A DNA stretch of 64,000 nucleotides from Mesorhizobium norvegicum (GCF_004919685.1 NZ_SMYZ01000005.1:1-64000), one strand, 5' to 3'. Numbered from the stretch's first letter, positions 9,264 through 17,783 are shown. Numbers and translations are program-made. The notes: generated by a model from the sequence alone, not told the origin.

Positions 9264-9344
9264 TGGCGGAATCTGGGGACGTTCGATACGCGCGAGGCGG
9301 CGGAGAAGCATGAGCGGGAGGTGCAGTATTTCAAGCGGCATTGA
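9264..9344 (+). pseudogene. 5'-truncated copy of the 49-residue basic ORF
   Basis: From about 9264 the sequence matches the second half of the intact gene at 6431-6580 and reads NLGTFDTREAAEKHEREVQ then YFKRH and a TGA. The first half, including the start codon, is missing, and no ribosome site is in frame. The sequence just upstream (EEYQAAMFAANDTVEAL in the same frame) is not related to the intact gene, so the copy has been fused to or inserted into other DNA. The rest of 9031-9439 shows no gene I can support. Confidence 0.8.
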
Positions 9345-9439
9345 ACGATGCACCGTTGACCAATTGCCATGCCGCGCGGCTGCGTCGGCATGACAATTGT
9401 CGCCACTTCGCTGGCCTCCTGCGGGTTTCCCGGCTCTTC

Positions 9440-10591
9440 TCAAACGATCTTGACGTGCCGCGTCACCTGGCCATTGCTCTCCCAGTATGTGTGCTTCTTG
9501 GCAATCAAGGGATCGTCCATTGCTGGCTGAACCTGTCCCGTGGTGCTGACCGCGCGCGAGGTCACCGTGTGTTCTCCCGGCGAGGGGTTTGCCCAGGGCA
9601 GGGACCAGATTTTCCAGGCGTGTTCGGCCTCCTCGCTGTGGTCGATGGTCGCCGGCGCCCAGGGCGCTTGATCGATTTGCACTTCGACCCGCTCGATCGG
9701 TGCCCCCCAGGCTGCCCCGACGATAGCGTAGTCCGAGCCTTTCTTGGTGACCTTCGCGGGTGCCGACTTCAGCAGCGCCCGGCCCACCGAGGTCTCGGCC
9801 CATACGGTCTCGCCATTGTGGTCCTCCTCCCGGATGGTGACATAGTCGCGGGCCATCAGAAGGCTCATGAAGCGGGTGTCGCGAACCTCGATGCGCTTCA
9901 GCCACTTGACGTTGGCGATCCCGTACCAGCCCGGAGCAATGAGCCGCAGCGGGGAACCGTTGGCCGCCGGCAAGGCGGCGCCGTTCATTTCATAGCAGAG
10001 AAGATTGTCGGGATTCATCGCGTCGGCGAGCGACATGCTGCGCGCGAAATTCTGCTTCATCTTCACGTCGCGTATTGCGACCTCGCTTTCGTCAGTGCCG
10101 AAAAAGACGACCTCGATGCCCTCTTTCAGAACGCCGGCTTCCTCGAGGATCGGCGCCAGCGGCGTCCCTGCCCATTTGGCATTGCCGATGCCGCCGGTGA
10201 AAAAGGGAAAACCGTGGTTGCCCGAGCATTCCACCGTGAAAACGACCTCCTGGCGCGGCCGCGCCCTGATGTCGGCGAGCGTCAGCTTCAGGGGCTTCTT
10301 GACCAGGCCCTCGATCTCCATGGACCATGTCTTCTCGTCGATCGTCGGTCGATTGAAATGCGAGATGCTGAAGAACTTGTCGTTTGGCGTTATCCAGCTG
10401 TCCAGATCCTCCCAGACAAGCTGCGTCTTGATGCCTTCCGGATTGGGGTTTTCGGTCGGCTGATCCAGCCACGGAACAACTTCCTCGCCCGCCTGTGTTG
10501 GAAAAGCGTAAGCGCGACGCGAAAGAGCAGCGATTGCGACAAGAGCCGCGCTTCCTTGAACAAGAAGTTCTCTGCGTTGAATGCTGTGCAT
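9440..10591 (-). CDS. Tat-exported sulfite oxidase-family molybdoenzyme
   Basis: This 383-residue protein belongs to the sulfite oxidase/SoxC-type molybdopterin family. The N-terminus has a twin-arginine export signal (QRRELLVQGSAALVAIAALS, cut near AYA), so the enzyme works in the periplasm. The molybdenum-ligating cysteine is in FTVECSGNHG (about 122), and the cofactor-binding segment GSPLRLIAPGWYGIANVKWL is well conserved. The C-terminal third is the beta-sandwich dimerisation domain (VGAAWGAPIERVEVQID). I chose the ATG at 10591 because GGGAGG lies nine bases upstream and it begins the Tat signal; the frame continues to 10669. No cytochrome subunit gene is adjacent, so the electron acceptor is unknown. 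Sulfite is the likely but unproven substrate. Confidence 0.88.
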   Translation of the reverse strand: MHSIQRRELLVQGSAALVAIAALSRRAYAFPTQAGEEVVPWLDQPTENPNPEGIKTQLVWEDLDSWITPNDKFFSISHFNRPTIDEKTWSMEIEGLVKKPLKLTLADIRARPRQEVVFTVECSGNHGFPFFTGGIGNAKWAGTPLAPILEEAGVLKEGIEVVFFGTDESEVAIRDVKMKQNFARSMSLADAMNPDNLLCYEMNGAALPAANGSPLRLIAPGWYGIANVKWLKRIEVRDTRFMSLLMARDYVTIREEDHNGETVWAETSVGRALLKSAPAKVTKKGSDYAIVGAAWGAPIERVEVQIDQAPWAPATIDHSEEAEHAWKIWSLPWANPSPGEHTVTSRAVSTTGQVQPAMDDPLIAKKHTYWESNGQVTRHVKIV

Positions 10592-11014
10592 GTTGTTTAC
10601 CTCCCAGTTGATCCGGAACAGGCTGCAACGTGCGTTAGGCCGTAGCCTGATCACGGATAGGCGACACAATGAAAGCTATGCCCAGCCGGAAGTATCCGGA
10701 TAGGTCAGACAATCACCGACGCACCTCAAGCATGTGAAGTGTTGGGCGAAACTCTGGCATGCGTTTCGCAACCCAAGAGTGCGCCTTTGAAAAGGACGTG
10801 TCCACAACTTGGACGGGACATGACAATTTTGTGGCGTACCAAGAGCGATTTCCTGTCGTGCCATTGCTGCTCAAATCGCGACAGGTCGGCCGGCTTCGGT
10901 GGGGCGCACAAGGGCGGAGGCGCCGAGCCGGTCGAAGCCGGGATCGTCGGGTGTGGGCAGCGACCGCACTGCCACCAAGCGGAAATCCTGATCGGGGCCA
11001 AGCCAGGGAGCGAG
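10592..11014. other. Intergenic junction between molybdoenzyme gene and GTPase island
   Basis: No gene is supported here. The left part should carry the promoter of the molybdoenzyme gene. Near 10975-11014 the sequence caagcggaaatcctgatc repeats the end of the DUF2934 gene (about 6400-6417), so a fragment of the unit at 6.4 kb has been copied in front of the broken 49-residue ORF. Composition shifts to lower GC just to the right, making this one edge of the probable insertion. Confidence 0.5.
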
Positions 11015-11163
11015 ATGATCCGGAAACTGAAAGGCGGAAATACCGCCTCTATTCACGCAAGAAGGACGAAAAAACCGGCAAGCGGCGCAACCTCGGCACG
11101 TTCGATACCCGCGAGGCGGCGGAGAAGCATGAGCGCGAGGTGCAGTATTTTAAACGGCATTGA
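11015..11163 (+). pseudogene. Frameshifted third copy of the 49-residue basic ORF
   Basis: This copy keeps the ATG and the full 3' end (EAAEKHEREVQYFKRH, TGA) of the gene at 6431-6580 but is 149 rather than 150 nt long. The run ggaaaatacc of the intact copy is ggaaatacc here, so one A is lost after about codon 8 and the rest is read out of frame. The upstream sequence also matches the intact copy. It lies 76 bases from the end of the GTPase operon, on the opposite strand. Confidence 0.85.
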
Positions 11164-11238
11164 GGGGGTGGTGTGCTGGCTAGGCAGCCGCGCTTTGCGA
11201 CGGCGATTCCCAGCGGAGACTTTGCGATTTGGTCGCAA

Positions 11239-13176
11239 TCACCACCACCAGAAACCGGGACGCTTTGAGTCGTCCTCATCGGCCGCACCATCGAAAAGGA
11301 TCAGACGATCATGATCCGACAAACCGAGCTTGCCTTCAGCGTCGGGATCCGAGATTTTTCTGCGCAAATATGAGAGACAGATCAAAACGCGCCGGTTAAT
11401 ATCCCAGTATCCTGCTGTGTTGAACCTTGGCAGATCGGATGACAACATTCGATATACATCATCCGGGAGCGCACCCCTCAGAATTACTGGTCGCAATTCA
11501 GGAAGCACCGTCGCGCACAACTTCCAGGTACCCTCGGAGTCTTCGTCTAACGCTGTCCGTAATAGATACCCCTGGAGACGTACGCGATCATCGCCGTGGA
11601 GGTCATCGGGTAGGGAAGCGAAAATAATAGCCCATTCCTCCGCACGAGGACCAACGCGGCGAGGATACTCCATGTATGCAATACCCAACGCGACGCGAGA
11701 CCATGAGCGTTCCGTTCGGGGCCATCCGGCAGCAAAGATGGCTTCCGCATGCGAAGGCCAGAGGCTTTTCCATGCGGAAGCGATTTCGCTGTGAGCGCCA
11801 GAGTTTAGTGCAGCCTTGAAGAATCGCTCCGGATCCCGCCGGACAAGCTTACTGTTCTTGGCGGCTCCCAAATCTCGGCGCACTGCTTCCGATGCCAGTG
11901 CGTCCTCCGCTGAAGTCGCCGGATAAATATCGAGTAGCTCGGTGAGTTGGTCGTTTGACAGGAGGGTTGCCGCGTCCAGATTGACCAGATCAGGTCGAGC
12001 GCGAAGGACTGGCATCAGGAACCGTTGAGGGAACGAGTGCGATAGCGTTGATGCATCGGCACCAGTCACTATAGCGTTTTCGAGATCGTTCTTCCAAGGA
12101 GCCAGCGCGTCATAGTGTAGGTCGAGAAAGTGTGCAACCGCTCCGATTGCGACGCGATCCAGATCTTGAAATCGCTGAGCCACAACGCCAGCAGGAACGA
12201 TTTGGTGCGCGTTCTCGTCTGCAAGCACCTCCAGCAGACCAATCGGCGAGATTGGTGGCGAGAGCGACGGGGAGGCGGCGGGGATTCCAAGGATGTCCCT
12301 TTTGAGAATCTGGCCGTCGTCAGGATCGGCCAGAGATCGAAAAACTCGTAGAGCATGTTCGGTGGGGATATTTTGATGTCCGCGCCCGAGCAGAAACAAC
12401 TCCACCAGCATCCGATAGCTGGTTCGCGCCGCTGCAATATCCCGACCATATCGCCATAAGAAGCGACGGAGATCCGTGACGTGGCACGTTGCTGCATCAC
12501 GGGCGGCAATAAGCGCCCAATCAGATGAGGTGCCGCCGGGTTTTTCGGTCTCACTGGGCGAACTTAGCTGAACATCGTAATGGACCAAGTCGCTTTTCCG
12601 ACGCTCTGTGCGGGCGGTGCGAAATGCGAACGCCGCGCGTAGTCTTGGCCATTGTTGGGACCACATCGCCGTCACGATCCCTTCCGCCGCCTTCTGATCC
12701 AAGGTCGCGGACAATAGTGCGGGCCGCCCCGAATAGTAGTCCTGAATTGCTTGTTGCAATTCGGCCTCGTCGATCGCGACGGGCTCAGTTGCTTTAGATC
12801 GCAGTGTTGCAGCTGAGCTATATACTTTGAAGTCGCCTTGGGGACGTCTGAAGTGTTGGAGCAAATCCTGCAGATTAGTTCGTGAACCAAGTATACGAGT
12901 GTCGAGCAACAGAACGTGACTCCACACGCAACCCGGCCTAGGCAACTCTGGCGCCAACCACGTCCTTATCAGGGCATAGCGTTTGGATTCCTCTAGAGGA
13001 ACGCCGGTGATGTAGCTTTCATCCGGCCCCAGCTTCGTTCCCGTAGCAAGATCACTTGCTGCCGATAACCTATAAAGATCCGCTGCAGGAAGTCGAATGG
13101 AGGCTGCGATTTGCCTGTGTCCTTCCGAATAGCCAAAAAGGGCTTGGTCGACCCTATCGTAATCAGTGGGATTCAT
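11239..13176 (-). CDS. GAP1-like GTPase-associated protein
   Basis: This 645-residue soluble protein begins MNPTDYDRVDQALFGYSEGH and is recognised from memory as GTPase-associated protein 1 (GAP1-N1, M and C regions). The N-terminal part (QALFGYSEGHRQIAASIRL, TGTKLGPDESYITGVPLEES, RPGCVWSHVLLLD) is the diagnostic segment; the remainder is mostly helical. No catalytic motif is visible. In predicted conflict systems this family accompanies paired GTPases and is thought to be a regulator or an effector adaptor (inference). The ATG at 13176 overlaps the preceding TGA by 4 nt and is preferred to the longer start at 13215. Oddly, the protein ends in three tryptophans (GFWWW). Composition is lower in GC than the flanking genes. 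Confidence 0.78.
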   Translation of the reverse strand: MNPTDYDRVDQALFGYSEGHRQIAASIRLPAADLYRLSAASDLATGTKLGPDESYITGVPLEESKRYALIRTWLAPELPRPGCVWSHVLLLDTRILGSRTNLQDLLQHFRRPQGDFKVYSSAATLRSKATEPVAIDEAELQQAIQDYYSGRPALLSATLDQKAAEGIVTAMWSQQWPRLRAAFAFRTARTERRKSDLVHYDVQLSSPSETEKPGGTSSDWALIAARDAATCHVTDLRRFLWRYGRDIAAARTSYRMLVELFLLGRGHQNIPTEHALRVFRSLADPDDGQILKRDILGIPAASPSLSPPISPIGLLEVLADENAHQIVPAGVVAQRFQDLDRVAIGAVAHFLDLHYDALAPWKNDLENAIVTGADASTLSHSFPQRFLMPVLRARPDLVNLDAATLLSNDQLTELLDIYPATSAEDALASEAVRRDLGAAKNSKLVRRDPERFFKAALNSGAHSEIASAWKSLWPSHAEAIFAAGWPRTERSWSRVALGIAYMEYPRRVGPRAEEWAIIFASLPDDLHGDDRVRLQGYLLRTALDEDSEGTWKLCATVLPELRPVILRGALPDDVYRMLSSDLPRFNTAGYWDINRRVLICLSYLRRKISDPDAEGKLGLSDHDRLILFDGAADEDDSKRPGFWWW

Positions 13177-14081
13177 GATGTCGCCACCCAACCACCCAAC
13201 CATAGCAGCGGGCATGTGAGATCGTGCTCGGTGACATCGGGACCAACGATTTTGATGCGGCGGCTGGGCGGCAGCACCTTTAAAAGTCGGTCTCGGTCGG
13301 GTCCGGGCCCATCCTCCTTCTTCGACAGACGACCGCCTTGAGCAGATACTCCATAGACACGTGCCGCGGTCGCGCCTTGACCACTCCGCAGATACTGATC
13401 AAGCAACGGCATCCGCTTCGCCAACCAAGCGTCGGCCGAAATTTCATCAGTTAGATCCCACGCGGAAACAATAACCGCCACGCGGGGGAGTTTGGCTTCG
13501 AACGGCGGTCTCTGCATTGCCTCCAGCAAGTCGACTATTCGAATCTGAAGTGGGGTATCTCTCGGATTCCATGGCGTATCTTCGACAGGGGCAGCACTCG
13601 CGTTCGAATTGTCTGCGGCTGACAACGATTCCTCTGCAGGTTCTTCGTCGAAATCTTGTGACCCAAGAGCATCTAGGATCGTCACGCCATCGATGTTTCG
13701 GTCGGCGCTCACGAATAGCAAAATGCCGGACGAATCCTTCACCAACGCGACAAGCTCGGGGGAACAAAGGCGACTGGCGAATGCGGTTTCGAATTGTTCT
13801 CCCGGTAGGTCGGTAAACTCTAGGGTCAGGTCCATTCCAGACGGCGGATGGTGCAAGTTGATCGAGACATCTTCCAATTGATCGCTTTTTGTCCGCTCGA
13901 CTTCCCAACCTTCGGACCACGCCTGTGCGATCTCTTCGAGATATCTGAAGTCTCCGGAATGGTTTCCCTTCTCCAGCGCTACATTTAGCTCTCTGCTATC
14001 AAGCAAATGCCACAGTGCCGCCGCGAATGTGGATTTTCCGGAACGATGGAAGCCAAAGACCATATAACGGTGCGGGTTCAC
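13173..14081 (-). CDS. Double-GTPase 1 (DO-GTPase1)-like P-loop GTPase
   Basis: This is a 302-residue single-domain GTPase. The P loop GFHRSGKST is at residues 10-18, the switch II motif DLPGE at 91-95, and SAWD at 206-209 occupies the NKxD position. An acidic low-complexity insert lies at about 140-170. I assign it to the DO-GTPase1 family of predicted conflict systems, always found with a second GTPase. It overlaps the gene on each side by 4 nt (ATGA), so it should be made in step with them. It probably acts as a nucleotide-dependent switch controlling the rest of the system; that function is an inference. Confidence 0.8.
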   Translation of the reverse strand: MNPHRYMVFGFHRSGKSTFAAALWHLLDSRELNVALEKGNHSGDFRYLEEIAQAWSEGWEVERTKSDQLEDVSINLHHPPSGMDLTLEFTDLPGEQFETAFASRLCSPELVALVKDSSGILLFVSADRNIDGVTILDALGSQDFDEEPAEESLSAADNSNASAAPVEDTPWNPRDTPLQIRIVDLLEAMQRPPFEAKLPRVAVIVSAWDLTDEISADAWLAKRMPLLDQYLRSGQGATAARVYGVSAQGGRLSKKEDGPGPDRDRLLKVLPPSRRIKIVGPDVTEHDLTCPLLWLGGWVATS

Positions 14082-15103
14082 AGTTGCTCCAGTAGTTCAG
14101 TTTTGGCTAGAAGACGATCAATTTGCCGTGGTGTATTGGCCAGGCCATCAGGCAGAACGACTGGCAACGACAATGGGGCGGTCCACCGCCTCAACGCGTC
14201 GTCAAGCCCGACAAACCCCACGGTATGGTCTCTTTTAGGCAGTGCGCAGACCGGAAAGCACGCGACCTCTAGGTTCCTGCGCCCGAACTCCTCGACAATC
14301 TGATTTTCATATTCTGCTAAGTACTGAAGTTGGTCTTCGGCGTCGATCCGCGTCTTTGTGATGTCGAATTTCGTGGAAAGAACCTCCACAACAGGCTTAT
14401 GAGCCAGCGCGCCATTATCGTTAAGAGCGTGGATCATCTGCTTGAATTTGCGTGTATAGGAGGCCCGCTGCTCGATCGACGCAATTCTTGCGCCGTCCAA
14501 GATAAAACAGATGCGCTCGGCAAGCGCGAGTTCGGACAAACTGGGAATCAGATCCGTCGCGGTACGTGCGAAGCTATAAGCTTCCCCCGATCGGTCAGAC
14601 ATCACAAGATCGACTACGCCGCCCGGCCTAGCCAACGCCAAATGAAAGAACGCCGTAGGGTCGTTCCGGCTTGTTCGGGGAACGGTTGGACTCGTTCTTT
14701 GCGAGTTCAAAAGGGCCAGATGATGGCGCTTTGCAAAGCCAACCAAAGTCCGGCTGCCAGCGAAGGTCATCCCTGCGAATGGGCCCTTGCAATACATCTC
14801 GTAGATGGATGCTAAAAGAGTGGTCTTGCCTGCTTTGTGCTCACCCACCAAAGCGACCGTGCGAATCTGCCGCTGGCGGGCGAATACGGCGACGTCGTCC
14901 ATATGCATGACATCGCCAGAAACAATGCGGACCGGAGCGCTTCTCTCTAGTTGCGCTTCTGCTTCGTCGTCGGGAATTACGGCCTCGGTCTCATGCTGCG
15001 CGTAGTTGGGGCAGCTCTCAACCGGATCGTTGCCAAGCTTACATTTGCCAGTTGATTGAACCGGACAATCTGGGATCGAACACAGGCTAGTAACAGTGTT
15101 CAT
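14078..15103 (-). CDS. Double-GTPase 2 (DO-GTPase2)-like GTPase with Cys cluster
   Basis: This 341-residue protein has an N-terminal four-cysteine cluster (C8, C13, C21, C31) that could bind zinc, a linker, and a GTPase domain with P loop GEHKAGKTT at 87-95, a DRSG motif at 170-173 in the DxxG position, and TKFD at 244-247 in the NKxD position. It is different in sequence from the neighbouring DO-GTPase1-like protein, so the pair is not a recent duplication. The family is known only from genome context in predicted conflict systems. Overlaps of 4 nt join it to the helical-protein gene upstream and the GTPase gene downstream. Complex formation between the two GTPases is inferred from their constant pairing. 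Confidence 0.8.
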   Translation of the reverse strand: MNTVTSLCSIPDCPVQSTGKCKLGNDPVESCPNYAQHETEAVIPDDEAEAQLERSAPVRIVSGDVMHMDDVAVFARQRQIRTVALVGEHKAGKTTLLASIYEMYCKGPFAGMTFAGSRTLVGFAKRHHLALLNSQRTSPTVPRTSRNDPTAFFHLALARPGGVVDLVMSDRSGEAYSFARTATDLIPSLSELALAERICFILDGARIASIEQRASYTRKFKQMIHALNDNGALAHKPVVEVLSTKFDITKTRIDAEDQLQYLAEYENQIVEEFGRRNLEVACFPVCALPKRDHTVGFVGLDDALRRWTAPLSLPVVLPDGLANTPRQIDRLLAKTELLEQL

Positions 15104-16185
15104 TGCCCGAGGCCGCCATATCCGATCAAGAGACGTTCGCGGAATGCCTGAACGGCCAGTTCGTAGTGGGAGACTTCGATCGTGGGAATTGTTCCGAGCA
15201 AACTACCGAGAACTTCGGTCCAATCCTTAGTCCCTCGTTCCGCTGCGAGATTGATTGCAGCCTGAACCGGAAAGAGCGGCCTTGCTCCTGCCGGTAGAGG
15301 TTTGACCAGACGCGACAGGTTTTTGGCGTCTACTCCTTCAACGGACAACTTCAAAGACGTCTTCGTGTTGCCGTTCTTACCCAATGCTCTGCGGAGCAGC
15401 CCATATGCGCCGTATGGCCCAGGGATCGAGCGGACAAGACCACCAAGTTCTGCGGCCGAAGCCAAGGCGATCGCAGGCACGCTCAAGCCAGTGCGAGGCA
15501 CGTCGAGGAGTTCGCTCCAGTCGCCGATATACCACCATAGCATATCGACCTCTTCGGCGAGCCTCGTCGAATCGCCCCTTAGCGACGCGATGGCCTCGTT
15601 CGCCGCATTGGCCATTTTGGCTGACCCTTCTCGCAGGTCGGCCGATAGCGCATCCAGCGCAGTTCGAACTATAGGCCCTTGGAAGTTGTTTTGGGCGGCG
15701 TCGAGTTCCGCGTTAATGTCCTTTGCCGGCGGCATAGCGACCTTCTTGTCCATGAAAGCTATCCGGCGCTCGCCGGCGGATGCGCTTATCGCGTCGTGCG
15801 CTTCTTCCAGAAGATTGCTTCCGCCAGCGGGTTCGCGCTTGCCGCAGTAGGATGCGACCAAGCTTGCGAGCGAACATTGGATGCCGCTACGCCACACCAG
15901 ATCACGGAGCAATAGCGTGGCGAGACGCGCCGCCTCCGCCTTGTCAATATCGAGGGAGAAGTGGATATCCGCTGCCTTGATAGTCTTCTCGAACCACTCT
16001 GCGGTAGCTTCCCTGTCAAAGGGTAGACCGAGCGCTATGCGGCAAAGGTCGTAGACCTTGTCCATGTTTTTTAGTAGAAGATAGAGCTTCTCGTGAGCTT
16101 TTTGCCGAGCTTCAACGACTTCGCGTGTCGATGTAGGCGACGCGATCCTGTATGCTTCCAGAAACTTGAATTCCTTCTTGCCCAT
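15100..16185 (-). CDS. GASH-like helical protein of GTPase-associated system
   Basis: This 361-residue protein is predicted almost entirely helical and has no signal peptide or membrane segment. The N-terminal part (about 1-120) contains the conserved-looking DKVYDLCRIALGLPFD, AEWFEKTIKAADIHFSLDIDKAEAARLATLLLRDL segment; the middle (about 175-230) is coiled-coil-like; and the end (SRLVKPLPAGARPLFPVQAAINL) is a further helical region. I recognise it as the GTPase-associated system helical (GASH) family, with unknown biochemical function. It overlaps the metallophosphoesterase stop by one base (TGATG) and the downstream GTPase start by 4 nt. It probably links the phosphoesterase to the GTPases (inference). 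Confidence 0.72.
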   Translation of the reverse strand: MGKKEFKFLEAYRIASPTSTREVVEARQKAHEKLYLLLKNMDKVYDLCRIALGLPFDREATAEWFEKTIKAADIHFSLDIDKAEAARLATLLLRDLVWRSGIQCSLASLVASYCGKREPAGGSNLLEEAHDAISASAGERRIAFMDKKVAMPPAKDINAELDAAQNNFQGPIVRTALDALSADLREGSAKMANAANEAIASLRGDSTRLAEEVDMLWWYIGDWSELLDVPRTGLSVPAIALASAAELGGLVRSIPGPYGAYGLLRRALGKNGNTKTSLKLSVEGVDAKNLSRLVKPLPAGARPLFPVQAAINLAAERGTKDWTEVLGSLLGTIPTIEVSHYELAVQAFRERLLIGYGGLGQ

Positions 16186-17501
16186 CAGGCTTCCCCCTGC
16201 CCAGCCAAAATTTTGTCGACTAGATCGTTTAGCTGCCCCAGTTTCCCGTCTTCTTGACTTCGGCGGACAGCATTAATCGCCAGTTCGTAATCTTTTAGGT
16301 CCCTGTCGCCCGACCTGTCGAGTTGCAGTCTCGAAATGACGCGCCGCTGTTCATGCTCCCTGAGCTTAAAAAGCTTGATCGTCACGCTCCGGACCGTGAC
16401 GGGCTGCGCGCCTTCGGTGGTCATCGGTCTCTCCAGTATTTGCACAGCCTCGGTTCCCGTCTCCGCGGGCGCTGCTGGGGGAGTCCAGGCTGGCAACTCG
16501 AAGCGGTTTTCCCAAATCTCCTTGTCATCTGGGTCGTGGATGGCTTGGAATTGCGAAACCTCATGCATCCTGACCCAAAGTCTCACCCTGAGGAGTCGCT
16601 TTTCCCCTTTTTCGATTGAGACATCGATCCAGTTATAACCAGGTTTCCACTCAGTGTCGTCACGGTCAGGCTGTAGCGCCCCGGCCCGTATCCGCAGATA
16701 CCTTTTGTTCTCATCCACACGGCGCGTGTGTTCGTGTCCAAAGAGTTGGATTTTTGCGACAGCGTTTACACGATCCTCGAACGCTTGCCTGTTTTTCAAC
16801 CATCCGAAAGGATGATGGCACATCACAAGATGCGTCACGCCGTCCTCAACTTGGATTTGAGACGCGGCCGGGTCGATCAGCATTCGACCCTCCTTGTCGT
16901 TCGCATCAGATATCAATACCGTGTTGAAGCCCCACAATCTAAGCTTCGAGCCATCGTCGAGCGACAGATCTCGAGTGGCGAACGGTCGGCCCGGCATATC
17001 CTCAACTTGTGACCTCTTCTTCGTCTCGATGTAAGACCTCAGTGAGCAAAGAAACCGTGCCGCGAACCGGTTGTAGTTTTCGATCGGTCCAAAGATTACA
17101 CCGGCTGAAATGCGATCCCGAAACCACCTTCTGATCTCGCCGTCGGCTTCCTTGGCGCCGATCTCTCGCAGCTGTTTCCTGGCGGCGATGAAAGCCGGTC
17201 CCACCTCTACGCTTCGGTCCACATCGTGATTGCCAGGCACAATGAAGACGCTGTCCATTGTGCAGCCGGCTGCAGGGCAGAGTTCGTTTTCTAACCACCT
17301 GTACGCGAAATCGTATTCAACCGCCTTACCCGCATAGGCGATATCCCCCGACAGCAACACGCCGTCAGCAGGACGCTCTATGCGTTGCCGCATGGCTTTG
17401 ACATCGCGTATCATGTCGTTCCGGAGAGCCAGATTGGGATCGTCCGGTTGACCTACTTCGACCTGTTTGAAGTGTATGTCAGAGATGTGGATAAAGAGCA
17501 T
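16185..17501 (-). CDS. Calcineurin-like metallophosphoesterase of GTPase-associated system
   Basis: This 438-residue protein is the first gene of the five-gene operon. It carries the full metallophosphoesterase metal-binding set: DIH (8-10), GDIAYAG (52-58), GNHDVD (90-95), a later CHHPFGW and GHEHTRR. It should hydrolyse a phosphoester, possibly a nucleic acid or a nucleotide messenger. After the catalytic domain there is a beta-rich segment (about 275-345) and a charged helical tail of about 60 residues (TIKLFKLREHEQRRVISRLQ onward) that looks like a small interaction domain. In such a system it is the best candidate effector or signal eraser, which is an inference. An inverted repeat at 17546-17561 lies about 45 nt upstream of its ATG. 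Confidence 0.85.
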   Translation of the reverse strand: MLFIHISDIHFKQVEVGQPDDPNLALRNDMIRDVKAMRQRIERPADGVLLSGDIAYAGKAVEYDFAYRWLENELCPAAGCTMDSVFIVPGNHDVDRSVEVGPAFIAARKQLREIGAKEADGEIRRWFRDRISAGVIFGPIENYNRFAARFLCSLRSYIETKKRSQVEDMPGRPFATRDLSLDDGSKLRLWGFNTVLISDANDKEGRMLIDPAASQIQVEDGVTHLVMCHHPFGWLKNRQAFEDRVNAVAKIQLFGHEHTRRVDENKRYLRIRAGALQPDRDDTEWKPGYNWIDVSIEKGEKRLLRVRLWVRMHEVSQFQAIHDPDDKEIWENRFELPAWTPPAAPAETGTEAVQILERPMTTEGAQPVTVRSVTIKLFKLREHEQRRVISRLQLDRSGDRDLKDYELAINAVRRSQEDGKLGQLNDLVDKILAGQGEA

Positions 17502-17545
17502 TTAGCAGCCATCAATTGCGAGTAAAAAGATTCGTCAGAATTCCT

Positions 17546-17561
17546 ATATTTGAACAAATAT
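17546..17561. promoter_or_regulatory. Inverted-repeat operator candidate before GTPase operon
   Basis: ATATTTG-AA-CAAATAT is a perfect 7-bp inverted repeat with a 2-bp centre in an AT-rich stretch, 45-60 bases upstream of the metallophosphoesterase ATG. Size and position fit a dimeric repressor site overlapping the promoter. No regulator gene lies in the operon, so the binding protein is unknown. The rest of 17502-17760 shows no gene. Confidence 0.5.
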
Positions 17562-17768
17562 TGGCTCGCCAGGCTACCAGTTTTTCTTTCAGACACAGTT
17601 TTCGCATGCCGATTGATGCCGTGAGAGATTTTGCTCGGCACCTCGCCAAGCAAACTCCACAATCTCGTCCTCACCTCGCGCTAAGCAATTGATGACGGGC
17701 ATGGCGCATCAAGGCTACGCAGGGTTGTCAGGAACCACCATTCCGGTGCCCCCATCCACTCACCCCTA

Positions 17769-17783
17769 TTAACCATTCGTTAA
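17769..17783. promoter_or_regulatory. CtrA-type box upstream of minCDE
   Basis: TTAA-CCATTCG-TTAA is an exact match to the CtrA consensus TTAA-N7-TTAA and is followed by CCATT. It lies about 46 bases before the minC GTG. CtrA is the alphaproteobacterial cell-cycle master regulator, and control of min genes by CtrA is, as I recall, reported in Sinorhizobium meliloti. Binding here is inferred. Confidence 0.75.

Noticed and set aside
7849..9393. A 514-codon plus-strand frame opposite the cyclase and FecR-like genes
   Set aside because: Antisense to two well-supported genes. It has no recognisable domain; only its last part overlaps the degraded 49-residue ORF in another frame.
11015..17560. Integrase, tRNA attachment site or transposase bounding the GTPase island
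   Set aside because: I looked on both sides and found no tRNA gene, integrase or convincing flanking direct repeats. The insertion idea rests only on composition and context.
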